64,000 nt of DNA from Papaver somniferum (taxonomy: Eukaryota; Streptophyta; Magnoliopsida; Ranunculales; Papaveraceae): NCBI RefSeq assembly GCF_003573695.1, contig NC_039361.1, forward strand, positions 86,880,149 to 86,944,148. Reading direction: 5' to 3'. Under the pieces are notes generated by a model, which did no database searches, was not told the origin of the DNA, and saw only the letters and a list, made by a program, of their open reading frames with translations. Positions 44,421-55,012 of this stretch are shown one piece after another (positions within the stretch are counted from its first letter, which is position 1; each line of letters starts with the position of its first letter). The position numbers were made by a program, and so were the translations under genes.

Positions 44421-47400
44421 TGTAGATGAGGAAAAACGATTTGTTGGTTCTTATGGAATTGAGGAGACGACCGTGCGGAAGAGACTCCTTGAACCAAGCG
44501 AAATGCTTAACCTCACACAGATGCACTGCAAGAAAGGGTGCTTTAAGTTCGAGAGATCAATCTGTAGGACTCCGGCCTAAACCAAGACAATGGCCGTTCC
44601 AGAGTCAATTCGGTCACAAGAGAGGATGGGTCGATCTGTAGGAGGGAAGCTGAGAAATGTGTGAGATCAATGGTGATTGAAGATTGTTGGTGTGTTGTGT
44701 ATTTTGCGTGAAAATAGTTTCTGAATGATTGAGTTTAGTCAGTTGAGAGTAATTTCTAAGACGATGAGTTCATGTAGACGAAAGACTGTCTATCGATAAT
44801 TGTCTCCTGTCTCAATCCTGGACTCCGATAACTCTTTATGTTGCAAAATAAGTAGACACCTTGATCCCACTAAGTGTGACAGTTACTGAAGTCGAAAAGT
44901 GGGAAAGTGGGAAATCGTGTAAAACCAGTTCTCATCGTGCGGAGGTTTAGTTGATTATCCACCCACTACTTGGATAACTCCTTAAAATGCTTGCACGACT
45001 TAGTCACATTTTCATCGTGGATGAACACACGTGTCGTAGGCCGCCAGACCAAAACCCTAGTTAATATCCCCCATGTGACACGGTTGATGTCTCGTCATTG
45101 TGGAGTCTACAAGGAAGACGCGTATTTAGTTAGTCAGTTGCTGACTTCATTGGACGATGAGTCCTTGTATTGCTGAGTCGAACGTGATCTGCAAATGTTC
45201 TAAGACTCATGAATTGAACGTGTATGTTGAGACATAGGTATAATACGTTGATAGTTAAGGTGAGCAAATATTATTCATTTGATGAATTGTTGAATATTGA
45301 TTGTTGAACCAATATTTCCTGAGCAAATATTGTTCATCTGAGAAAATGTTGCTCGTTTGATGAATTATTGGTAGCGGGACCAAATAAAATATTAATTTAA
45401 AATACTGGTAACTGAACTGAATATAATTAATTAGAATGTTGATCAAGGGATCAACGTAAAATTATTAGTGTTTGAATCTGCTCAGAATTATGTTTTGCAG
45501 AGCTTTGGATCTAAAACCCTAATTTTGATCAATTGCTGATCAATTGATGATTCATTGAAAATCAACCACGGAGTGAAGGAGGGACCGACTACATGGATGA
45601 TGAGTCGACCATGTAACGCCCAGATGCTCGAGTGAGCAAAAATACCAAAGTCTCTTGATGACCAGTCGGTGAAAAGATGATTAAATGATGGTTTAATCAT
45701 TTATTCAAATAATGTTCGTCTGAACCTTAGGTGATAAAACCTAATAAATTATGAAGAGATGAACAACCGACCAAGGGGTCATGAAACCATCCCTGGTTGG
45801 TCACGGGATCGACTGACGATCATTTTATGAAATTCCAAGTCGTTTGGAAGAGTTCTGGACCTAATGTGTGCAATTATGCAAATTATATCAAATTGTGAAA
45901 ATGCATGGGACCGGCTCCTTGCAAGCCAAAGAGCCAAAATTCTCATGTCGCCAAAGTTTCCGTGTCTCAGCCCTGAGAATTTTGATATTTTCTGATCTGC
46001 GTTTGAGTAACATTTTGAGAAAATATGAAGAAATCAAGGATTTTGATGAAACTGAGGAAACTTCATAAGATGAAGGAAATAATAATAAAATGAAGGAATC
46101 ATGAAGTGTGGGACTGGCTACGGCCAAGGCATGGCCGGCCAATGAGCCCGGTCTCATGGCACTTTTCCTAATTTTATATTATTTTCAAGATTTTAGGGAA
46201 ATATCATGAAATCAAGGAGTTTGTTGAAATCAATGAGTTTCCTTGAAGTGAAGGAGTTTTCATGAGATGAGGGAAATAAATAATATAACAATAAAATAAG
46301 GGCGTGTGGGACTGGCTTGGGCATGGTCGGCCGGCTAGGGCCCGGTCCCGTGAGTCTCCCCTAACTTATATTATTTTCATGATTTGAAGGAAATATCTTG
46401 AAATTAAAGGATTTCCATTAGATGATGTAAATAATTAATAAAATAAGGAATTACAAGGTCTGGGACCGGTCACGGTTAGGGCATGGCCGCCCGGCTAGTG
46501 ACCACGGTCCTGTGACACCTTTCCTAATTTTATGTAATTTTTGTATAATTTCCTTAATGTGAAGGAAATACCATGAAACGAAGGAGTTTCATAGGATTGA
46601 GGAATTTCCATGAGATGATGGAAATAATTAATAAAATAAGGAATTTTAAGGTGTGGGACCGGTCACGGCTAGGGCATGGCCGGCCGGCTAATGACCATGG
46701 TCCCGTGACACCTTTCCTAATTTTATGTAATTTTTGTACAATTTTCTTAATGTGAAGGAAATACCATGAAACGAATGAGTTTCATAAATTGAAGGGATTT
46801 TCATGGGATCAAGGAAAAATAATAAAATATAATAAAATAAAGGGAGAAGCGTGGGAGCGACCACGACGGCGTGATCGGCCGGCCGGTGGGCTGGGTCCCC
46901 TTAGATGCCTCCTTTAAGTATTTTATTATTATTATTTTCTCCACGGTTTGATCGTTCCTTCGTGTTATTGAATGTTCGTTCGTGCATTCAGGTGCTCGTA
47001 AGTGCATTTATTGCTGAATACATTTGCACCATTTTCTCGGGGCTTACTCGATGTTGGCTCAGATGCCCGTACGTTGAATATTTATTACTAACCCATGGAA
47101 TTCTGCTGGGAATAACCATAAATTGAATTAATGAAATATTATGCGGAATGAAAAGTATTTTTCTAGGAATTCAATTGATGAATCTTGCGACTAGAAATAA
47201 TTAATTGGTGGCTCTATATTGGCATGCATGTTGTCTAGGAGCATTATAATTATTCGGAAATCGAGGTATGAGCTAGCTGAAGCAGAACGCTTGATTTGAA
47301 TGTTTATTCTGTAAAGTTAGAAAACATTGCAACGTCTTGAAGACGTAGTGCTCTATACTAGTGAGTAATACATCTAAGAGTCGTCCAATCATTTCGAATC

Positions 47401-47640
47401 TTTACATAAGTAATTACTGAAATTGTTCAGTATTCATGAGATATGCCTTTTCCTCGGCTGAGAGACTACACATCTACATATGATCCGAGAGACATTATTC
47501 TCAATCAGAGATTCTTGTGGCATGAGCTTTCATGCTTCGATGCGAGACATGAGCCTCAATACTCATCTGATTGCTGGATCAGGAGCATGTATAATTATGG
47601 TTTTATGATTTTAGACCTTGTCTAATATCCACCATCTACA
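44421..47640 (-). repeat. Element A 5' LTR
   Basis: 3,220 bases. On the minus strand it starts TGTAGATGGTGGATATTAG and ends TTCCTCATCTACA. Compared with the 3' LTR it has an extra 193-base unit (46421-46613 repeated at 46614-46806) and about 45 bases at 45027-45072. Hairpin units with GGGACCGG and CCGGTCCC-type arms lie at 46100-46900. Confidence 0.9.
46421..46806 (-). repeat. 193-base tandem duplication in the element A 5' LTR
   Basis: Two direct copies, each starting gatgatg(g/t)aaataatta and containing one GC-rich hairpin (ggtcacgg ... gtgacc). The 3' LTR has a single copy at about 35640-35830. Confidence 0.8.
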
Positions 47641-47939
47641 AACATCACAAGGTAAGTACGGATTATCCATGGATAGATGAAAATACTTTGAAGGAAACCA
47701 AAAAAATTCTGAAGATTCTCCCTCAAGCTCAGGTAAAGTTTATCAAAAGGAAGCACAATTCTGCATCGGACTACGTTGCTAATGAAGCAAAAATAGAGAG
47801 TCTTCAACACATGTCTTCTAAATTTCAATAAAAAATCCTGAAATCTAGCATTAGTTCAAATATTTTTGATAAAAATGAAATTGTAAACCTGTTGTACTAC
47901 ATTTGCTTGTTTAAATATTCACCTTTCCTATCCAAAAAA
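47641..47939 (+). pseudogene. LINE L1b: end of RNase H and 3' end
   Basis: After the AACAT duplicate the RNase H resumes (DYPWIDENTLKETKKILKIL, then KFIKRKHNSASDYVANEA) and stops at 47829-47831. HNSASDYVANEA is the C-terminal catalytic-Asp region of this RNase H type. A short AT-rich 3' end closes with ccaaaaaag. One frame shift lies near 47655. Confidence 0.85.
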
Positions 47940-47967
47940 GATTAGGGTCTTATAAATCTTTTATACC

Positions 47968-48322
47968 TGTAGATGTGGAAAATCCTACTACTACATCCAA
48001 TGGATAGCATAGCATAAGTAAACAAGCAAGAGATGAACATGAACACAAAATATACGTGGTTCGGTATGATTACCTACGTCCATGGGGGTAAAGAGATGAT
48101 CTTATTACTCGATTCAAGGTTACAAATGATGATTGTCCCACAAAGGTTCTCTGCTCTCTCACAATGGTGTTACAGTACTCTTCTCTCTCTCGAATTGCTT
48201 GGCTTCTACTCTCTACAAAGCTCTCTATTTATAGACTCCCCTGATGGTACATCCAAACTACAGTGTATGTCGTAGTGTATCTTCTTTGCTGTTATTCTCG
48301 GTTATCACGTGACATTCCTCCT
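47968..48322 (-). mobile_element. Fragment of a copia-like LTR
   Basis: Minus-strand features are a CCGAACCACGTATATTTTGTG block, TGTAGTAGTAGGATTTTCC near the end, and TATAAATAGAGAGC as a TATA candidate (48222-48235). The plus-strand order TGTAGATGTGGAAAATCC, ACGTGGTTCGG, CTACGTCCATGG is common at the ends of plant copia LTRs. It is cut at 48322 by element B. No primer site was found on its left, so it may be a solo LTR. Confidence 0.5.
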
Positions 48323-49099
48323 TGTAGATGGGGAAAAACGGTTTTCTGGATTTCTAGGAAAGTGGAGAGTCGAGCGTGCTGTCGAGACTCCTCAACCGAG
48401 CGAACTGCTGAACCTCACACAGATGCACCGCTGCAAAGGGGGTGCTTAGATACGGGAAATCAATCTTAATGACTCCGGCCTAAACCAAGACAATGGCCGT
48501 TCCAGAGTCAATTCGGTCACAAAAAGGGAAATGGGTTGATCTGTCAGAGGGAAGCTGAGAGTTGTGTGGGATCAATGATGATCAAGGATTATGGGTCTGT
48601 TGAAGGTTTCTGCAATATTGTTGAACTGCTGAAGTAGAGTTCTGTGAATAAGTTTATATCGAGTTATTGACGGATAATAATGATAATCGATGATTGATGA
48701 TATCCGGATGTCATCGATTTAGACTTATTTATATTGCAAGAATGATGTACCGCTGATCCCTGTAAGTGTGACGGTTTCTTGAGTGAAATAGTGGGAAAGT
48801 GGGAGATCGTGGTAAAGTCAGTTCCATGTCGTGCGGAGACTTGATTGATCGTGCACCCACTACTTTGCTAACTCCTTCAACCGTTTACACGACTTACGCA
48901 CATTTCTCTTTGTGGATGAATCCACGTGTCGTAGACCGCCAGACCAAAACCCTAAGTGATATCCCCCCATTTGTGATGTGATTGATATTTCACGAATCGT
49001 GGAGTCTGCAAGGAAGACGTGTATTAGTTAGTCAGTTGTTGAATGATTTAGATTGTGAGTCTAGTTTTGTTGAATCGAGCATAAGTGGTGAATGGTCCT

Positions 49100-49310
49100 G
49101 AGAAAGTATTGCTCAACTCGACGAATTGCTGAATGTTGAGAGTTTGTCGAGCAAGTATTGCTTAATTCGACGAATTCGATAATTTTGCCGTGCAACTGAG
49201 CAAGTGTTGCTCAATTCAACAAACTACTGATGAATTACTGAACATTAATGGTTGGATCAATATTCGAGCAACTGAGCAAGTATTGCTCAATTCGACGAAT
49301 TATTTAATGG
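49100..49310 (-). repeat. TGAGCAAGTATTGCTCA repeats in element B
   Basis: Four copies of (T)GAGCAA-GT(A/G)-TTGCT(C/T)AA, each beside ttcgacgaatt or ttcaacaaact. One copy has lost the palindrome (gcttaa). Confidence 0.75.
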
Positions 49311-50239
49311 TGTCGTGACCCAATAAAATATTAATCAAAAATATTGGTGAATTACCGAATATACATTATTGATTTGGATGTTGATTGCTGAATCAACATT
49401 ATTTGTGTTTGAACTTGCTCAGAATGGTGATTCATGGAGCGTTTGTTCGAAACCCTAATTTTTATCAATCCTTCATCAATTGGTGAATTGCTGAAAATTA
49501 GTCACGAGTGAGGAGGGACCGACCACATGGGATGATGAGCGTCCATGGGTGCCCAGTGATCAAGTGAGCACGCACCTGGGTTCTCAGTTTGAGAGTTGGT
49601 GAAAGAACGATGATTAAATGCAGGTTTCATCATTTGTCAAATATTGCTGGATTCAGCATTAGGTGATAAAACCTAGGTATGAGAGATGAGGACCCGACCA
49701 AGAGAGCATGGGACCGGCTCTTGGTGGTCACGGGACCAGTTGTTGGTCATTTGGAGAATCCCTCAGTTGGTTGGAGAGAGTTCGGACCCAGTATGAGCAA
49801 TTGAGCAAATTAGGTCAGATTATGAAAACCCGTGAGACCGGCTTTGTGCAAGACCTAGGAATGACTCTAGTCGGTCATGAAGGCATGTACATGTTGCCGT
49901 GGTGTCCCTGTTTCCATACTGAGAGTTCCAGTATTTTCTGATGCGCGTTCGAGCAACATAGTGAATTTTCAGAAGAGTTTCATCTTGACTGAGGATTCTC
50001 GATTTTTGTTGGAATGAGCATGTATGCTCAATTCATCAATATTTTGAGAATAAAAATAAAAGTGTTTTAATATTTAAAATTGTCGTGAGAGGCTAGCCAG
50101 TCGTATGACTATATTGGCTTTTGGTTTTTCGTGATTTGAGCAATATTCGAGAAAATATGGAGAAATCATGAATTTTGCTCAAACCTCAGGAGTTTCATGA
50201 ATTAAGAAAAATAATAATTATGAAAGATTAGGGATTGCA

Positions 50240-50710
50240 AGGTATGGGACCGGCCATGGCTAGGGCATGGACGGCCGGCTAGGTTGCCCGGTCCCGCATA
50301 CCTTTCCCTAATTTATTATTTTTCATGAATCCTTGAAGTTATGGAATATCCTTGAAGTTATGGAGAATCCACGAGTTTTTGTTGAAACGGAGGAGTTTCG
50401 TGAGATTAGGGAATAATAATTATAAAAATCTAAGGATTGTAAGGTGTGGGACCAGCCACGGCTTAGGCATGGCCGAAAGGTTAGGTTGCCCGGTCCCGCA
50501 CACCTCTCCTTATTTTATAATATTATTTCGTGAATCCACCAAGTTATGGAGAATTCACGAGTTTTGCAAAAACAAGGAAAGTTGCTAAAACCAAGGAGTT
50601 TTCGTGAGTTCACGAAATAACAAAAAATAAGGAAATTCATGGGAGAGGCACGGACCGACCATGGCTAGGGAACGGCCGGTCGGCCGGCTGGTGGGCCCGG
50701 CCCTGGGCGT
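50240..50710 (-). repeat. GC-rich hairpin units in element B
   Basis: Three units. The first (about 50238-50303) has AAGGTATG-GGACCGG and CCGGTCCCGCATACCTT; the second (50438-50506) has AGGTGTGGGACC and GGTCCCGCACACCT; the third has AGAGGCACGGACC and GGCGTCTCT-like arms. Each arm pair matches itself better than the other units. Confidence 0.7.
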
Positions 50711-50999
50711 CTCTTATTATTTTATTAATATTTATTGTTTTCTCCTGTTTTACGAAGGATTCCTCATTATTTCATATTTTTGGACACTCGTTCGTGCATC
50801 CGGGTGCTCAGTCGTGCATCATTGTCGAGTACACTCGCAGCATTTTTGTGGGGCTTACTCAGTGATGGTCCAGATGCCCGGTTGTTGAGTATTTATTACT
50901 AATCTATGAATTCAGTGGAGAATAATCCATGAAACTGAGTAATAAACATGAATAGTTGTTCATTATTAATTCGCAGGATCAGTTGTGGATTCGACTACG

Positions 51000-51310
51000 A
51001 ATTCAGAATAATAAAACAAACATTACCATCCTATGGGATCGTGGATTTGACCATACAATCAGAGTAATTAAGATTATCTATTACCATTTCATGAGATCAG
51101 TGGACTCGATCATGAAATCGGAGTAATGAGATAGCACAGTTGTTTTATTGCCATTGTATGAGATAAAGTCGTGGATTCGACCATGGAATAGGAGCAATTG
51201 TTATTGCCATTCCATGGGATCAGGCCGTGGATTCGACCATGGAATAAGAGAAATTGTTATTGCCATTCCATGGGATCAGGCCGTGGATTTGACCATGGAA
51301 TATGAGCAAT
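51000..51310 (-). repeat. Palindromic tandem units in element B
   Basis: About 58-base units of GCCATTCCATGGGATCAGG, CCGTGGATTCGACC, ATGGAATAGGAGCAATTGTT. The arms CCATTCCATG and CATGGAAT pair. Units are more alike here than in element C, where the arms are GATTTCATG and CATGAAATGG. Confidence 0.75.
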
Positions 51311-51851
51311 AATAGATTATTCTGGGAATTCAGTAGTGAATGTCACGGCAGGATTAATCTATTGCAGAAAATATATTAGCCAGTTAAATCGTCACATCTA
51401 TTCTGAATGGTGCATAGTCAGGGAGTCACGATGTTATTTACAACCTGAAGGCGTTAGTGTTCTCAATCTACGGAGAACCACCTGAATCTATGCACAGTCT
51501 CTCCACATAATCAGGGAATGGTGAGTGTCACCGACGTCCTGAAGACGTCCGGTACCCAACTATTCTTCTATGTGGAGGTGAGTCTCTCTCCTGCAGTCAG
51601 GTAACAGTGAGCATCACCGACGTCCTGAAGGCGTTAAGCTCTCAATCTACGGAAAACCGCTCAAATACTTTATTATGCATAGAGGTCACGACGAAATGCC
51701 AGGGATCGAACGCTCAGCTGATGGAGGATTTTCGAAAACATATTCATCATGGCTTCGTAAAATATGAATTGTTGCATGCCTGAAATCCATGTCAAAAACA
51801 TGCCTCATGATTTTACGGTTTTTTCCCTTTGTTGAAAATCCACCATCTACA

Positions 51852-51868
51852 TGAATTCCCCTGCTTAG
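51852..51868 (-). promoter_or_regulatory. Element B polypurine tract
   Basis: Minus-strand CTAAGCAGGGGAATTCA directly before the 3' LTR start. Confidence 0.7.
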
Positions 51869-52159
51869 TGAGGAACATTCATTTTCCGCAGTAAGCATTA
51901 AATGGTGATTTTCAGTCGACGAGATCAGTGGTTGAACTCGGTCTACAAAGGTATCGTCAGAATCCTCGATTTGCTCCAATGGTATCATGTACGAGCAAAT
52001 GTTTGGGTGAGGAACCTGATGGTATGATAGAGTGTGAATCCGTGAGCACGGAAATGAAGCATCGCTGATTTGGTCTGTTGAAAGTCCAGTTTTGGTCAGT
52101 TTAGCATTTATGGGCTCGGCCAAAAAAAGGAAATCCTTGTTTTAGGAACAGACGTTCGT

Positions 52160-52690
52160 TCGTTAGTTTAAGAAACAAACAAAATAGACCTGAGTCTAAT
52201 GACATAAAATTTTATCTATGAGCTTTCATGAAAATTTTTATTTTTGAAAATATGCTCTTGTTTCAAAGATGGATGCTCGCACAAGGGAGCAAAATATATA
52301 TTTTCAAATTTACGTGAGTTTCACGTTAAAAATATTTTCTGTAAAATCAATGTTTTGATTTTGAACAACTGTTGAAAGTAGAGAATCATACATGGTGAAA
52401 TAATGTCTGAGTTTTCACAATTATAGAATGGACGTTTGTCCAATTTTGGAAAATCAGTGGATGTTCACACAGTAAAATTTACGTGGGTTGTTCACGGTTT
52501 TATAAAAATAAATTTATGATTTTTGAGCAACTCCTGAAAGCAAACAATTGTATATGTGATGAAATAATGTATGTATGATTTTGGTGATTTTATAGTGTAT
52601 GCACACATGTGGAAAATCAGCGAATGTTCACATAAAAGGTTATGTAAACTATTCATAGTTTTGTGAAAAGTCAGTGTTGACTCTAGAATG
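52160..52690 (+). repeat. Diverged tandem repeats upstream of the element B antisense gene
   Basis: Units marked by gatggatgctcgcac (52270), tggatgttcacacag (52457) and gcgaatgttcacataaaa (52620) recur with TTTTATNAAAAT blocks between. They match 6540-7240 of element C in reverse complement. Confidence 0.55.
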
Positions 52691-52713
52691 ATAAGTTTTG
52701 CTCGTCTTCGCAG

Positions 52714-54253
52714 GTTTGAAGGAGTGAGCAAGTTTTCGAAGTTTCGTGTCATCACTAAAGTCTAGTGAAATCGTAAAATAGGTAAGAGTTGGGGATTACC
52801 ATTTTTGCAGACGCTGATGTGAGCATCTCTATTCCATGATTCATTGTTTTGTTGAATCCTGCGCTTTGTATGAATGATGCGCTGAATGTTATGCATCTGT
52901 CACAGCCACTTTGCAAAAATGACTGACTCCCATGATGACACTTTCAAAGGCGACGTTTCCAGGGATGACATCTCTACGGATGAAACTTTAGGAAATGGTA
53001 CTCCTGGAACCTCTGAGTGATGGTGAGAGATCCTTCATACCGAGTTGTACTTATGGTTATTTTATTAGCTTTACCGCAGCAAGATCGTATAGTGAAATCC
53101 CGGATCAATGTAGACTGCACGGAAATGGAAGAAAGTCTACGGGAGCGGAGAACCCAGAATTAAGGACTACAAGAGGTTAGCAAATGACGTGCAGTCCCCA
53201 TCCATTTCTTTGGTGAGTTGTTAGCGCTCCTTGTGTCATGAATTTGACCGTGCAATTAGGATCACGAGACCAAGGTTTGTTATTTCTTTTCAGACTTTTG
53301 ATCCATCGATTGACAGTCTTCAACTTGTTCCCGGGCAAAATTCAGGAATCCAGCACTGATGAAGAAGTCGATGTAAGTATCTTTTTTGTGCGCATCTCCT
53401 TGAATGAAATAATAATAATTGTTGTTGATGAATCCAGGAAGAAATCATTGTAGATAAGAAGCATGTTGATGAAGCGTGCTCTTCTTTGGGACATGGGAAT
53501 ATGGAGAATTCCCGAAATCCCGAACCGAATGGAAATAACGGCGTTGCCAATGGAGATCCCGGTATTGCCGAGCCTTCAAATGATTTAGAGACTCCCTTAG
53601 TAAGTATATCTCCTATAATTTATTCATAGAAGTATGAAATTGTTGATTTGTGAATGAATGAATGAGAATCCATGTAAATTTATGGATAACTTTGTCGAAA
53701 TACGTCACCAAAAAATTTCAGACTTCAGATTTTACTAGAAACGCTGTAGAATCCTCGTCCGAAGTCGTATTTTTGCAGTCTGCATATGTATCTTCAAGCC
53801 CAGGAAATTTCTAAGCTTTTCCAAAGAAGATTTTTGAATTTTTAGCATTTTTAGGGTCTGAAAAAGGCGAAATAGTGAACTTTCAGGAGACCTTCAGAAC
53901 TTTTCCAGGTTGCATGTTGTCCGATGTTTTGGCCACATCTGTTAGCCCGTTCATCCGATTGCTATGAAATTTTGATATGTTATAGAAAACATCCATATGA
54001 AGAGAATGGTATACGAACTAACCTTAAATTCCTTACCAATTGCTCCAATTCGTCGTTTAATATAGGGCAGTGTAGAATCTTTTCAGATGAGCTTGTCTAA
54101 AAAACGTGTTTCATGGCTTCTACACTATTTGCTCATGTTTTAGATGCATAGTAAAGAACTTAAATGATGTTAGTTCACTTACATGCTGGATTTTATGGTT
54201 GTGTTGGGTTTCTACGCTTGAATCATTCTAATCCCATGTAATCTTCACATTAG
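52714..54253 (+). pseudogene. Element B antisense gene: leader exon, truncated first coding exon and middle exons
   Basis: The leader exon 52714-52781 is followed by intron 52782-52905 (GTAAGAG to TCACAG). The first coding exon starts at ATG 52919 (MTDSHDDTFKGDVSRDD) and stops at 53019-53021. The PMD core present in A is deleted: the text jumps to LSDGERSFIPSCTYGY, equal to LSDFERSFILSCTPGY of A. Further introns are 53213-53293 (GTGAGT to TTTTCAG), 53373-53437 (GTAAGT to AATCCAG) and 53600-54253. Exon 53438-53599 is exactly 54 codons and joins in phase to the last exon. One frameshift lies in exon 53294-53372. Confidence 0.65.
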
Positions 54254-55012
54254 GTGCCAAATGCTGAAGTTAGGAATAATGGATCCAACAATGATGACTT
54301 GAGCAACCATGGATCCGTTGATAATGAGACCTCCATCACTGTACCTCAAGGTCATGTAACACTTGTTGTTGATGCCGTGGAGGTGACTGAAACTCCAATT
54401 GTGCGTGAGAGGGTGGAACCCGAATCGAGAATGGAAGAAGCTGCTCCAACCGAAGTTGTTCCTATGATTGTTGACGTTGTTCCAACGACTGAGAACCGGA
54501 TAATAGTGCATGAGTATCCAAACGCATGGACTTCTTTTACTCCTCCAATTGGTGAGATACTCCCATATCACAGGTTTCTTGGTGGATTTAGCGTTCCCAT
54601 TGGATATGCTGCTATGTACAAGAAACCGTGGAAGAAGTATGGGCACATCGTCGTTACCAAGGATCCGGAGCATAGCTATTTCTTGACGAGGAAAGTAGAA
54701 GTCATCTTGCGTGTTATAAATGATATATGTATCACAGCTAGAAATATTGTCACCCGAGATGTACTCTTTGATTGGGAGTACAACTTGAAGAAAGCTGAAG
54801 AACTTGGCTTTAATCTGAAGTGGCTTCGTCAAAAGATTGATGCTATTAGGAAATCAGTGGAAGGTGACACTCCTTTCACCACCAATGATGCCGTGTTGAA
54901 GAAGATGGATGAAGCTGCTGAGCTGACCAAGAAGCTGGAGGCGGAGAAAGCTGCTTTGCAAGTCTTGGAGGATGCAGAAAAACAGAAATCTTATTTTGCT
55001 GACTTTCTTTAG
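54254..55012 (+). CDS. Element B antisense gene: last exon, post-PMD domain, open frame
   Basis: An intact 252-codon exon. It has an Asn/Val/Glu-rich start and IIVHEYPNAWTSFTPP, then GGFSVPIGYAAMYKKPWKKY and GHIVVTKD. It continues with VLFDWEYNLKKAEELGFNLK, WLRQKIDAI and a Lys/Glu coiled coil (MDEAAELTKKLEAEKAALQV) ending YFADFL. The GFSVP and YGHI blocks are typical of the region after PMD in plant transposon proteins. It starts at an AG acceptor (CACATTAG/GTGCCA). The open frame over more than 750 bases in a dead element suggests recent activity or selection. Function unknown. Confidence 0.75.
   Translation: MPNAEVRNNGSNNDDLSNHGSVDNETSITVPQGHVTLVVDAVEVTETPIVRERVEPESRMEEAAPTEVVPMIVDVVPTTENRIIVHEYPNAWTSFTPPIGEILPYHRFLGGFSVPIGYAAMYKKPWKKYGHIVVTKDPEHSYFLTRKVEVILRVINDICITARNIVTRDVLFDWEYNLKKAEELGFNLKWLRQKIDAIRKSVEGDTPFTTNDAVLKKMDEAAELTKKLEAEKAALQVLEDAEKQKSYFADFL

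Larger units (their letters stand above)
33673..47640 (-). mobile_element. Element A: complete non-autonomous Tat-type retrotransposon with antisense PMD gene
   Basis: 13,968 bases in minus orientation with AACAT on both sides. Parts from its 5' side: LTR 44421-47640, primer site 44399-44417, gag 42990-44362, a 444-codon ORF joining protease, a second gag-like segment and the integrase C-terminus (41635-42969), the antisense PMD gene (36968-41352, plus strand), polypurine tract and 3' LTR 33673-36661. RT, both RNases H and the integrase core are absent. It is inserted into the RNase H frame of LINE L1b. Confidence 0.92.
48323..51851 (-). repeat. Element B 3' LTR
   Basis: 3,529 bases; minus-strand start TGTAGATGGTGGATTTTCA, end CCCCATCTACA. 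It is closer to the element C LTR (7524-11135) than to the element A LTRs. Inner arrays are TGAGCAAGTATTGCTCA at 49100-49310, GC-rich hairpins at 50240-50710, palindromic units at 51000-51310, and about 105-base repeats at 51400-51670. Confidence 0.9.
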
